Origin: Macrostomum hystrix
Lineage: Eukaryota; Platyhelminthes; Macrostomidae
Reading direction: 5' to 3'
Length of the DNA: 64,000 bases
Assembly: GCA_950097015.1 (NCBI GenBank)
Contig: CATNEN010000008.1
Coordinates: 434,001 to 498,000, forward strand
How positions within the stretch are numbered: position 1 is the first letter of the stretch; every line of letters begins with the position of its first letter. Below, piece by piece: positions 1-13,400 of this stretch. The translations under genes were made by a program, and so were the position numbers. The notes beneath the pieces are model-generated. The model had not been told where the DNA came from. It saw nothing but the letters and a program-made list of their open reading frames with translations, and did not search any database.

Positions 1-1412
1 AAGAAGTAGGTCTGCAGCACACTGACTGCAATGCAGCGGTCATTGTTCTGCGACATGGAGTTCACCAGAATGCTGGACGGGCTGAGCGCCGCGTTCACTA
101 TGTAGATGATCTGGCGGAATCGCATATGAAAAGCACCATGTGTCATTAGAAATTAGAAATTCATTATAATGATTAAGAAATTAAACTATACTTATTAACT
201 GTATAGTACAACTCACATGAAATACAAACACAGCCACTAGCATGTGCAGTTGAAGGTGTGCCGAGAATTGAGATATATTCGACGCGAAGAAACAATTAGC
301 CAATACGACAAATAAGTAGACGCACTGAAATGTAAGCGCGATTATATATAATGTGTTGAAGGGTAGGAATTTGGCTGAATCAGGCCGTGAGGTGGATGTA
401 TTTGAGGGGTAGGAATTTGGCCGAGTCAGGGCGTGAGGTGGATCTAGTTGAGGGGTAGGAATTTGGACGAGTCAGGGCGTGAGGTGGATGTCGTTGAGGG
501 GTAGGAATTTGGCCGAGTCAGGGCGTGAGTTGGATGTCGTTGAGGGGTAGGAATTTACCTGAGTCAGGGCGTGAGGTGGATGTCGTTGAGTGGTAGGAAT
601 TTATCTGAGCCAGGGCGTGAGGTGGATGTAGTTGAGGGGTAAGAATCTGGCCGAGTCAGGGCGTGAGGTGGATGTCGTTGAAGGGTAGGAATTTGGCCGA
701 GTCAGGGCGTGAGGTGGATGTATTTGAGGGGTAGGAATTTACCTGAGCCAGGGTGTGAGGTGGATGTAGTTGAGGGGTAGGAATTTGGCCGAGTCAGGGC
801 GTGAGGTGGATGTCGTTGAGGGGTAGGAATTTGGACGAGTCAGGGCGTGAGGTGGATGTCGTTGAGGGGTAGGAATTTGGCCGAGTCAGGGCGTGAGGTG
901 GATGTCGTTGAGGGGTAGGAATTTGGACGAGTCAGGGCGTGAGGTGGATGTCGTTGAGGGGTAGGAATTTACCTGAGTCAGGGCGTGAGGTGGATGTCGT
1001 TGAGGGGTAGGAATTTACCTGAGTCAGGGCGTGAGGTGGATGTCGTTGAGGGGTAGGAATTTACCTGAGTCAGGGCGTGAGGTGGATGTCGTTGAGGGGT
1101 AAGAATTTGGCCGAGTCAGGGCGTGAGGTGGGTGTCGTGGAAGGATAGGAATTTGGCCGAGTCAGGGCGTGAGGTGGGTGTTACGAAAGGGATCGACTCA
1201 GACGAAGACTCACAGCCGCAATGCCCATCGGTATATAGAACCACAAATTGTAGCCAACAAGACTGGCCGGATGCTTGTCGATCACTACAGCGTAAGCAGA
1301 CAGGTGGTTGCAGGAGCAGGACACAAAATCGTCCTGTCCAGCGTCCAGTCCTGCCTGATTGTCCACAGTGCACAGACCCGACTGCCAGTTCGTGCCACTC
1401 CAATAGGCGCAT
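1..1412 (-). CDS. ADGRV1: ADGRV1 exons 62-63: GPS motif, TM1, TM2 and start of TM3
   Basis: Exon 62 (1214-1412) encodes the GPCR proteolysis site. It has a CAYW start, a central W and C, and the [12 protein letters not shown] end, with the canonical H-L/S cleavage tripeptide, so autoproteolysis into two fragments is possible. It ends in the first half of TM1 ([10 protein letters not shown]). Exon 63 (1-110) completes TM1 with [10 protein letters not shown], passes TM2-like residues and reaches the conserved TM3 cysteine ([15 protein letters not shown]), where the window ends. The intron between them (111-1213) is mostly the 46-bp minisatellite. The remaining transmembrane helices and cytoplasmic tail lie outside the window. 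Confidence 0.92.
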
Positions 1413-4400
1413 CTGGTTTTCATTTGTTTAAAAAAGGCATTTGTAGTTTTTTGCTTTTATTGTCTACTGACAGTAGAAATATAAGAGTAGAATTTTACCG
1501 TGCTCGACGATCGACCAACAGACGATTGTTATTGATAACCCTGAACTGAACAGGCGTACTAATCACTTCGTCCAGATTTTTGTTATCCAGGTTGAATGAA
1601 TAGATCTGCGAATCGTCGTGCCATAGTGTATAGGGATAATAAACAAAATCCTATAAATGAATATTTAAATTTACCGTGTTTGTGAGAATATCCAACGATG
1701 AAGCTTCGAACCACTGCGATGACTTGTAGACAGTAAACTGCACCTTCTGGCACTGCAATTTAAATGGGCTAATGAAACTTTATTCTACGAGAGGTTATAC
1801 GCTAAAATGGTAATACAAATTTTTAGGAAAAATGCTTCGAATCTACTTTAAGTAGTGCACGCGATAACTTACCGCACTGCTGTTGGAACCATCCGGCAGC
1901 AGTTTGCTGGGAAGCTTGAAGTAGGGCTCCCGGTTGCTGGCCAAATCGGTGCTAAAAATAGATTTCATCCGACGTGCAAGTTTTGAAGCTATTTTAGAAA
2001 CGAAGAAAATCTAATTGTTCGTTCAACATTTTGGCAAATCTAGATCTCTCTAATGTTCGGAAAACCCCAGTCATAAAAAATTGATCAATATGGGAATTCT
2101 CCGTTCTTCATCATTAATCCCTTCATATTCTATTGTTGATGTTAGTTAAACCCCTTTGCCTCCTAAAATTAGCATCGGGGAATCCCTCCATCTTCTACTA
2201 TTCATATCGTGGAATCCCTCTGCGTTCTATTATTAACTTTGGGAATTCACTTCTACTCTGAATATCTGGGAATCCCTCAGTATTCTAAAATTAATAGTGG
2301 GGAATCCCTCTGCGTTCTATTATTAACTTCGGGAATTCATTTCTACTCTGAATATCTGGGAATCCCTCAGTATTCTAAAATTAATAGTGGGGAATCCCTC
2401 TGCGTTCTATTATTAACTTCGGGAATTCACTTCTACTCTGAATATCTGGGAATCCCTCAGTATTCTAAAATTAATATCGGGGAATCCCTCTGCGTTCTAT
2501 TATTAACTTCGGGAATTCACTTCTACTCTGAATATCTGGGAATCCCTCAGTATTCTAAAATTAATATCGGGGAATTCCTCCGTCTTCTACTCTTGATATC
2601 TGGAATCCCTGCGTCTACTATAACTATTTACTATTCGCTTCCGATAATAAGAATGGGAGAATCCCCGTGTCTCATTCAATATATGACAATATGAAGCAAA
2701 TATTTCAAAGAATGGAGTCAGTGGAACTCACGCAGTGTTGAGATAGACTTTTCCATTGATATTTCTTGGCTGCAGGTTGGCCACGCGGGACACAATCTCA
2801 GGACAGACGTTGAACATCCTGGAAATGGAATGCGTAGAACTGAATTTTCGCTTTTTACTCGTAAAGCCTTTAATGCTCCCACTATATTGACTCGATGCTT
2901 AATGCTTTAGTTCTGATATTTTTGTTTTTGCTCCTCACTGTTCAGTGAACTCGCAGGCACCGGCTGGCACAATGGCAAAGCTGAAGCCAGCCAGCAGGTC
3001 TGCCAGATCCGATCTAGACGTTGTGGCGTCGCTTCGACTCTGCTGCACCAGGCCGCAATAGATTCCGAAGACCGCCGTCTTCTGCTCGGCGCTCAGCGCT
3101 CCGCCGATCGTCGCGGTCGACGCTGAGGCAACCGAGTTCACGTTGGCAAGGAAGCTGGACAGCAGGGTCAGGCGGGAGTTGCTAAGGCCATTGGGGTAGG
3201 CTGTGGGCGAGGCGAGCTTCTGAGCTTCGGCGAGAGCAGCGCTCAGCTCAGCCGATGTGCTCAGCGGCATGTTGAACAGATCCCAGAGAGCCGCATCCGA
3301 GTTGTCCACAATGGTGATGTTGGCTTGGGTTTCGTCAGGCGATAAACTGAACATATGCGGGAGAAAAACACTTGATGAGATGAGCTCAAAGTTGAAGGAA
3401 TAACTTGCTTTGGAAGTCTAAAAATATTATCATCAGGGTCTGAAAGATGACTTTAAATGGAAAACTAAATTTCACCTGATGATTCACCGCGTAAAGTTGC
3501 TTTAAAACGACTGTACAACTGCTGCTTGTGGAAGGGCCAGATGGGAACCACACCCACCCTAAATTAACCTAGATAATTTCATGGCCGGGCCATGAGTTGT
3601 TGTAAATCCGACGCTCACACGTCAGCACAGTTTTTTCTGGTTAACCATCCCAATAGTTACCATGGCAACCAGAGATAGCAAAGCTACGCCCGAAACTCAC
3701 GTAGCTCCACCGTCGACAGACAGCAGGCTGAAAAGGAACACTCGCGGCTGGTACGCCGAGTCCGAGTCCCCGCCGCTGCCATAGAGCCCAACCCGAACGA
3801 TCAGCTGGGTGACGCCCGGTCGGAACAGCGCCACGCCGGCGGTGGCGTTGAAGTCGCGACTGGTGCGAGCGCGCAGCACTTGGATGCCGCCGCGGGTTAC
3901 GGAGGCCGGGTTAATCTCGCTAGTCGTGTAGACGACAGCTGACAGAACGATCGTTGCCCTTGAATCAGTGGAGTGAAAAGTGAAGATTCATACATTTTTA
4001 CGGCACGCAATCAAACAAAAATCTGCTTGTTAATTTCTATGTCGAATAATTTTCTATGGATAAATCCTTCGAAAGACCATGGGAAATCCCAGGAAAATCC
4101 ATCGGAAATCCATGAAAACCCATGGGAAATCCCAGGAAAATCCGCGGAAAATCCCATGATTGCAAGGTTGAAATCACAAAGAAATATTTTACCTGCGCGC
4201 GCACTATCTCGATGTCGGCGTACTGGTCCAGCCGACGCACCGTCAGCATAGTCTCTGGCAAACCAATCAAACCATCAGGGTAGTCACTCGGTTCCGATGT
4301 GATATTGGCGTAGAAGTACAATCGATCCAGCTCAGCCGACGGACGCGCGTCGATTAGCACAATCAGATAGCGCCGCTGCCTCTCTGGGGCTTCGTCCTGC

Positions 4401-7400
4401 ACCATCGGGATAGTCAGCTCGCAGGCGCCGCCGGGTGCGTCGCCGCGGCAAACAGTCTCGCCTTGCAGCATCCTCAGCTCCGTAGCCAGCTGGGCCGAGT
4501 CCTGCGCTGGCGTCGATGTCAGCGACACCTTCGCCTGCCAGGAGACCGTGACATCGGCGGCGAGGCTATCGCTTCGGGCTAGCTGGATGGTCAGCAACGG
4601 ATCGTCCGAGGCATCCTCGGACACGACTGTCTCGCGCGAAGCCGGAGCCACGCTGATGACGCCGTTGTAGACTCCGTTTCGCATGATGGTCACCATGGCG
4701 TAGCTCTAGAAGTGGGTGGGCCGATGGAGAAGGCGACAGTGAGACGGCGAGTAACTACCGGGATGCGAACTCAAGGATTCGAACTCAGGGATCTTGATGC
4801 AAGAGAGTTCAGAAACTTCACCCCTTGACAATGTCCTAGAACTCCTGAAGTACTAGTACATCTAGCTGCGTTCATTTCTCTATAATTCAAGCCTCACAGT
4901 TTTGAAACCATCCGAAGCGGTACCGTCAGCAAGGCGTGGCATCTGGGCCCCCGGACTGGACGCTGGCAGGCTGATGTACACCAGCGCAGTCTCTTCAAGC
5001 TCCGGAATGGCGTCCTTGATGATGTTCAGCTGGACTGTTTTTCTAGTTTCGCCGTCCTTAGGATTTTTTTTTCAGAAACGAGTATTTAAAATCTAATGAA
5101 AGACTTCAAAATTCCTGCAAGTATATTCACTGCTCAAAGATTGATAGATTGATTGAGCAGATTCCAAAACTCAAAAAGCTGACTCCTAGACTCGCTGAGC
5201 ATAGAGCATAGAGCAGATTCCAAGATCTATTAAGCAGATTCCTAGTCTATTGAGCAGATTCCAAGATCTATTGAGCAGATTCCAAGATCTATTGAGCAGA
5301 TTCCTAGTCTATTGAGCAGATTCCTAGTCTATTGAGCAGATTTCAAGATCTATTGAGCAGATTCCAAGATCTATTAAGCAGATTCCTAGTCTATTGAGCA
5401 GATTCCTAGACTTACTCAGCAGATTCCAAGATCTATTGAGCAGATTCCTAGTCGATTGAGCAGATTCCTAGACTTACTCAGCAGATTCCTAGACATACTG
5501 AGCAGATTCCTAGATTCACTGAGCATATTCCTTGATTCACTGAGCAGATTCTTAATTCCCTCCAAATATCCTATCGACTTCAGCCAGCAGTCGCAGGCCT
5601 CACAGCGAAGGTGACGGCCGTGTCCAGCGGAACATAGTCGGCATTGGCTGTGGCAGCCGCAGCAGCATTCCTATTGGCCAGCACAGCGCCAATGGTGTAG
5701 TTGTTAGCCGACGGCTGAACGTTGATCTCACTGATCCAGGTTTCACCGCCGCCAACGGTGCGCAGAATCACCGTAGCCGAGCCGCTGACGCCGGCGTCTC
5801 GCTGGATCACTATGGCAACCGATTCGCCCTCCGAGGCATTCATTGGCACCGCGGTGACGCTTAGAAGGCCGAAGGGATCGTTGTTGGCGCGGATGACTAT
5901 CTTTGAGAGGCCGAATAGTTGGCTAACACGGGGAGTCACGTCTGAAAATTTGGTTGCGAAGTTGGATTTCATGTTGCAATCGTGTAGATATACGTAATGA
6001 TAAAGGCATGGTTGCTATGGTATTGTTTTGGTTGCTATGAAATGGGGTCAAGTTGCTATGGTATAGGTCTGGTTGTTATGACTGGGTCTAGTTGCGATGG
6101 AATAGGTCTGGTTGCTATGACATAGGGTCTAGTTGCTATGGTATACTTCTGGTTGTTATGACAGGGTCTAGTTGCTATGACATAGGGTCTAGTTGCTATG
6201 ACATAGGGTCTGGTTGCTATGACGTAGGGTCTGGTTGCTATGGTATAGTTTGGTTGCTATAAAATGGCCTATTTCTGGTTGTTTTTTAGTCTCACATGAT
6301 TGTGAGATCTTGAGGGTGTTAATCTCAGCAAAAGAAAAATCCAACATGGAACTCACAGCCAGCGCTAATGGAAGGCAGTCGCTCAACAGATGTAATATTG
6401 ATATAAAAATATTCCTCAGTCTCCGGCACCGTGTCAGACACAATCTGCACAATCACTGTGGCCTGTACGGAGCCCTCAGTGAAGGACAGGGCGCTGTTGA
6501 TTGGCCAGTAGTCCTGATTGGGCTGTTGCTGTGCCAGGAAGTGTTCGATACTGTACAGCCACGTTGCCGCGAGATCCGAATCGACGGATTATCGAAACAG
6601 ATACCTGGAGAAACAATGTTGGACTTGCGAATAAATTTTCACGAATGCATAGCGTGCAACTTGCGGTTCATTAGTTGTCAGGTGGTTCACCTGTCCGGTC
6701 GACTCGTCCACGTAAACCACACGCGAGGCGGGCGCGAACTGCAGCACTCCTCGCGGATCGATCTCGCAGGTGAGACGCGACGAGTCCAGCCGGGCACCGC
6801 CAGGCGCGCTGGTTGCCAAAGCGGAGCCGGAGTCCAGGAACACGGCGAATTGTTGCGATGCCCCGTTGACAGGGTTCAACTGCAGAGACAATGTATTCGT
6901 TTGCATTTTTAGGGTCGCTTATCTCTACAGTATTTAATGTCCGTATGGGGGCTCTATTTGCTAATCTATATACATTCAAAATGCGTAAACAGATATTTGA
7001 TAAATACAGTAATTGTGTGACATACAGCAACACTGAAATTAGCCATCGCCTGTCCGTGCACCATGTAGACAGTGCGCCCAACGTCAGTGGCAACGGAGCC
7101 GACGGTCGCGCCGGCTGGCAGAGCGGCCGCTGAGCCGGACGGGAAGCCGGGCGACCAGGTGACAGCCACCTGGCCGAATGAGCCAACTCGGTACAAGGTG
7201 AGCTGGGCCTTGCTCTGATCTGCAGGAGAGTGTAAGTTGCTTATCTTTAGGGTACTAGCCCCACATATGCTAAAAAGAAGAAAGACCCGGACGTGTTTCA
7301 AATAACCATCTTTATTTTTTGTATCTTTTAAATTATTTAATCAATCGCCATGAAATTGGCGAGCACAGGCAAAAATTGTCCGCTCTATCCGATAAAACAA

Positions 7401-10400
7401 CTTCAAGAGTCACAAAACATCGGCATCGACATGATATTCAACGATTCTCGTAGGGTTGTCTTGTGGCGAAAACCAATATAGGCATTTTTTCTGCTCACAA
7501 AACTTCTTCATGTATCCATGTCGGCAACCATTTTTGACAATTTCGTACTGAATATACTGTTAATGGTATCATTTTTATCCAATATGGATTGCGATACAGC
7601 TAGTTTATACAGAGAAATGTTAGTTGTCCTTCTCACCAGGGTCATCGCAAACTTTATCAGCACGTCACGCGAATGTGCCTGCATAATCTCCGTCTTCGGT
7701 GGTCCACCGACCTTGCTGGAGCTGCTGGACCTTCAACAAGTGGTACCAGCCGAATATGGACACCCTGTTGCAACTTTTTCTTATTTCGCTGATCAAGCCT
7801 CAATATAGGACGAAGCTCAACCACAGGACCTTCGCTAAGTCTGTCAGCACCGTCAGCAGAGTGCCTCCAGCTGGCTAAGGAGTCCCTAAAGCGAATTTTC
7901 CTACTTTCGCTGGATAAAGCCTGGATATTGGCCTAAACTCAACTATTACTTTTTGAAGGTCAAGCAGCTCCGTCTAGATAAATGTGTGATCATAAAAAAT
8001 ATGTGACCACCGAAGTCGGAGACGATGCAGGCACATTCGGGTGACGTGCTGATAAAGTTTGAAGGCCTAGCAAGGCCGCACTGAGGCGCAGTGCTAATTC
8101 GTGTATAGGGGTGTATGAAATACACTAGCGCCTATGGGAAAAACCTGACCTTCGGTCAGAACCGTTCAACATCTCGATGTTCTGAACGGCTGGCGACTTA
8201 GTTCTTGTTTCAGAAGATGCGCAACAAAAATTTGGCCAGTTTTCTTGAGTTCGTTTGCTTGCTGTTGCTCCGTTCGGACGCAGAAAAAAAATTGTCAAGG
8301 GGAATTTCCCCGCCCCCTAGGTTGTTCTACTGTTAAGACAATTTTATCACATAATCAGTACAGGCAATGAGGCAGACCCATTGTAAAAATTGTAAATGAA
8401 ATTCACAAGACTAATTACTTATTACAGAAGTTTTTTAAGATGTACACCTACAGCGAGAGGTTGAACGGTTAACGCGTTTTCCTCCCGTACCAAGGTCCCT
8501 GAGCTCGATTCCACAGCGAGGCCATATTAATTTGGGGTGCAGCCGCGTAGAGAAGGCTTGGGGGCTAGTCACTAGTTTCAATTTGTTAATTTGGTCATTT
8601 TTATTTTTGGTCTTTCCTAATTTGGTCTTCCCCTCGTATGTTAGGAAAGTGGGAAGTGGGACTGGGAGCTCGTATCTAGCTGGGCGGGTGCTATTGTTGA
8701 CTGTCGCCTGGTATGGATCTATCAGTATTCAATGACGAACTTCGCTTCTTTAATATGCGTTATGTTGTTGCAATAGTTTTTTTGGCATACAACATCTTGT
8801 TTTAACCTTCAGAGATGTATGATCTGTTACGTAAGCGTGAATCAATATCAAATCGATCAATAAAAGTATTGTGTAATTAAACAAAAAAACTAAGTCTTCA
8901 TAACTCTAAAATAGTTTTTTTTTCAATCCAGAATGACAAGGATGCCAGAATGCTTTTTAAGACATTAAAAGGCAAAAAAATATTTTAGGAATACGTAGGA
9001 GTATATTTGACTAAACACTACTCTGTACTCACAAGCAATCCAGTAACAGCGCCACAGAAAAACCAACAATTGATCATATAGAGCAGAAAATCGAATCAAG
9101 TCGAAATTCAATTAAGGTGATTCTTTGTTTGAAAATGCCAAAGCCGACTTCAGTATAACTTCATTTAAACTAACAATCGAACAAATTTCAAGCCTCATTT
9201 GAAGTCAAATGGCTTCTCCTCCACAACCAGCTCGTGACAATTGACGGGCTGATCCAGTATAAGAGTTGAGAAGATCTGATCCATGAAGCCGGGTATGTAG
9301 GCGCAGGCCCTAGTGAGATCTGGACAGAAGTTCACCTCGCAGGCGAAGCACTGCAGCCCGCTGATGCCCCCGCTAGTAGCAGCGGCCGCGGCGGCGCTGT
9401 CCCAGCCCAGGATCAAATCAGCCGCATAGATGGCTCGAGACTGCGGATTGTGCGCGATGCCTTTTGGTGGCGGGTGTCGAACCGCTAGGCGCACAATGTC
9501 CAACAAGGTTGGGAGCACCAGTTCAGCTTCAATCTGGCCCCAAGTGAGGCCACGTTCGGCGTATTGCGCGTCGAACAACGGCACAAACTCCTGACAGTCA
9601 ATATTCTTCAAAGCCTGGTCGGCCTGATAATTCATGACGGTGAAGTGGGTGGCATAGTCGTGCATCAGAGCCGGTTCAAGGCTGTACGGCTTGTTGGAGA
9701 AGCGCAGCCAGAATTTGCGATAGACGTAGGCAGTTAGAGGACGCACAGAGCGCAAGATGATCATGTAGCGGAAGTCGAACTTCACTGGCCCACCGGACAG
9801 ATCCTGACGTTTGAATAACAACGGCCGGTGTACATAACGACTGGCAATGCATGGGGTAGCCTGGCAGCGTTTTAATAGCTCTACAAGGCCCAGGCGGAAG
9901 ACGTCGCAGACAAAGATGCCAATACCGCGGCCCATGTTCCACGGCTTTACTATCCAATAGCGATCGTCGCTGTCACAGTCAGCATTTTCAGCATTGCCTG
10001 CCTTGGCCAGAGCATTTCCAATGTGAGCGCAGAAGCGGTCTAGCTCCAGCTCAAGATTGAAAGTCAGCGGATACCAACTGGCGCCGGCCTCCATTGCCAA
10101 ACTGGCTAAGAGGTCTTTCACTGTGAGTACATTCTCAAACGGAAACTGGTTTACCAACACACCAGGCCGGGCAATGCTCAAACCGTCGAAGTCTTTAAAA
10201 TGATCAGTCAGCCAAAGTATGTCTGCGGTATCCGGGTCCTCAGTTAGTTGAAACTTCTCGCCACAAGTCAAATGATTCGACACAAATTCAAGATTGCTAA
10301 ATACGCGCATTGGCCGACCTAGCGATGCAACCGACGGCGCATTAGCCAGACTTTCCAACGATGGCAACGACTCGTTGATGCGATGACCAGCGAAAAACTC

Positions 10401-13400
10401 GGCGGCAAACGTGGCCGGATTGTGACCCGTCGGGTGACTGCCCGGAGTCGGATAGAAAGGCAGCTGGCGCCGAAGCCTCGGTCGATCGCACAGGCTCTCA
10501 TACAGCTGTGCGTGGAAGCGCTCTGCCAAGATTCGGCAGTGGCGCAGAGCAGGCTCACGAGCAAAGCCCTCGACCCAATCTCTTGTTGCCTCATCGTACA
10601 CTGCCATGCTGCGTAACGGAAACATGACCGAATAAACCGTGCCGCTAGTCAGGTGAATGAAGGGAAACACCTTGACTGATGGCGCATCAGAATGGCGTAT
10701 GCTAGACCCGAACTCGTCCATCACGTACCAGACGTTTGTGGAGGCGTCATTGGCACCGGGTCTTTGAATGCGATAAAAGTTAGCAACTCGCCAGACGTGC
10801 TCACGAACAATGGGTGGCGGCTTATCAGCCTGCAGGCCCGAGTCTTCCTCGCCCAGGCCTGGATAAACAATGTCCTCTAGTCGGCGTCGGGCATTATTAT
10901 TCGACATCACCTGGGCGAGCTGGGTATCGATTTCCTCCGCCAGAAAGCTAAAGAAATGATCAATTAGGTAGACGTGGCTGGAGTCGTCAAGCAGGATACC
11001 TTCCGACGCGATAGCTTGGACTCGGTATTCGTACAGCATCACATCATGCTGATCGTCGGCAAGACTGTGCGGACAATAATCGCGCAACAGTCGGCCAGCT
11101 TTGATGCGGACAAAGCTCTCGCCAGCATCATAGATTTCAGAGGAGACCTTCTTATGCAATGTTGGCCAGTAGTGCTTGGGCAGGCCAGACAGGGTCAGTT
11201 GGCCACTGTGAAGGCGTTCGAAATCTTCATATGATTCAACAGTTTCTGCTTTTGTAGTTTGCGCTTTCTGCATGCTTTTTGGAAATTTGTTATAGGACTT
11301 CTTGAAAGGCTGAAATTTGATATGAGTTTTCAACATATACATACCTTTTTAACTTAGTAGGACTTGATTTACATTTTAGTATTGTCATTTATATTTTGCT
11401 ATAGCTATTACAATACAAGAGTATAATAGATAAGAATACCAATACCAATGACTAGGCCCTATAGGGTAATGTATCATCAACCGAACAGTGTATCTTCAAA
11501 ACCGAACAAGAATTTTGACTCCTTCCTTGGTCTCGTGCAAGACAGAAACAAGCTATTGTGTTTCACAGAACAACTAATTTGAAAGTTGAAGAAATTATCT
11601 ACAAGCTGAGGCATGATGTGCAATGAAGCATTAAGAGGAAAAAAAGATATTGATGTTTCAGTAGAAATTTTTATTGCAAAAGCATACTTTTTAACAACAT
11701 TTTTTCAGTATGTACTTTAGACGAAAATTGTATGCGGTTGCTTGCCAATTAAATGACCATAAATGTAGTTATTTATAGAGCATGAAAAATGCTTTCAAAT
11801 GACATAATTCATGATAGATCACTCCTTAAAAATAAGATTAAACCACTCACTCAAATAGTAAAACCAAACATCAAATTCGCTGTTTGGTTTGAAGATACAT
11901 GAAAATCATTGTTCGGTTTTAGATAAAAAGCAGGAATAACATTTTTTCTATTTGTCAAAATAGCAAAAGCAGATACTTTTTAGAAAGATGTAACTGTTTT
12001 CTATAACTTGGCTTTTGATTTATCATCATATCTTAAATAGAAAATCTGTAGCTTAGGTTTGAAGTTAAAAAAATACACATTCTTGTTTGGTTGATGATAC
12101 ATTACCCTATAAAGTCAAATACAAGCATCACAAATATATTTAATAGCAACACAAGCAGGTGGCTAATGAAATTTTAATAGGCTAACTTTGCTATTTAATT
12201 ATTTTAAATAGCTTGCCAAATCTTCTAGTTCTTGAATATCCAACAAAATGTCCAGTTAGCAATTAGAATTGTCATAATAGTTAGTAGCTAATATTTTAAT
12301 TGGATATTATGCCCAGCTAGCTAGCTATTGATTACTGGCTGATATCTTAAATTGGCTTAGCTAGGTCTAGCTCGAGAGTGAAGATAAATTTATTATATAC
12401 AACTAGGGCCTAATGCAAGTTGTTTATCCCTGAGAGTTATGAATATTATATAAAACTAACGGTACAATATTTCTGTGCTCTATCTTTTGTTGTAACTTAT
12501 AAGTTGCATATACTCTTCCTCATTTATTGTGTAAATACTTGAATTTTGGCACAACGAGCTATTTAAATGCATTCTTAATTTGCAAAGGATACTAGAAACT
12601 GGAAATTATTATTATTATTCATTTGAATAGTATAGGACAGGGCCTAGTTTAAAAAAAGCTGAATGGCAAGCTTAAAGGATCTGTAAATAAGTGGTAAGTT
12701 CAGTAAAATGTGTAAATTTGTCATTAAATTTTCTTTGACAATTTTATGCAAATTATACAATACAATAAGACTATGCTGAAGCCCAGGTTCGCAATTTTCT
12801 GTGTTGGTTTGGCAACGTAGGCATGCATGTTGGCCAGTCTTTGTATGGTCTGAGCATGAAACTAATAAATGCGAAAAAGCAAAAAACATTTAACATTCAA
12901 TAATGAACTAAATTATGATTTATGCTTTGCTGTATGAGTTTTAGCATGCCTTTTGTTTAAACCGTTTCGGCGATAATTTAAAATTGGTTGGATTATCACG
13001 TGGTGGCACCCGAATGGCATCGATATTTAATCGGGAGGAAAGGTAAAACTTTCTTACGATTAGATCGGTCAGATTGCATGCCAAATGCCACGATGGCAGG
13101 TCATTCTTCCGATTAAAAGCCAACTCTATTGAAAACCATTGGGCAATTATTTATAACTGTTTATAACAGTATTTATATTTCTATATGTGTTTCTATATGT
13201 GTTAAAGTTGTGTTCTTTCGACAGCTATTCCGATAATGTTCTTTGTTTCAGAATATTACCAATGACCAATATTTTATTATTGAATATTATATTCAAACAG
13301 TTATAAATACAGCTATAAGCAGTTATAAATAATTGCCCACTGGTTTTCAATAGAGTTAGCTTTTAATCGAAGAATGACCTGCCATCGAGGGCATTTGGCA

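Noticed and set aside
357-1185. CRISPR-like array of regular repeats
   Set aside because: Repeats are contiguous without unique spacers and the genome is eukaryotic; it is a minisatellite.
1123-1549. Plus-strand frames overlapping the GPS exon
   Set aside because: Antisense shadows of the real minus-strand exon 62 and of the minisatellite.
2209-2694. 161-codon plus-strand open frame with repeated [20 protein letters not shown]
   Set aside because: Produced by the 90-bp intronic tandem repeat, whose unit length is a multiple of three; no splice or domain support, and it lies in an ADGRV1 intron.
7518-7808. 96-codon plus-strand frame
   Set aside because: Falls inside the family C repeat, whose other copies are not open; no recognisable domain.
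10383-11234. Plus-strand frames across TTLL12
   Set aside because: Antisense shadows of a clearly conserved minus-strand protein.
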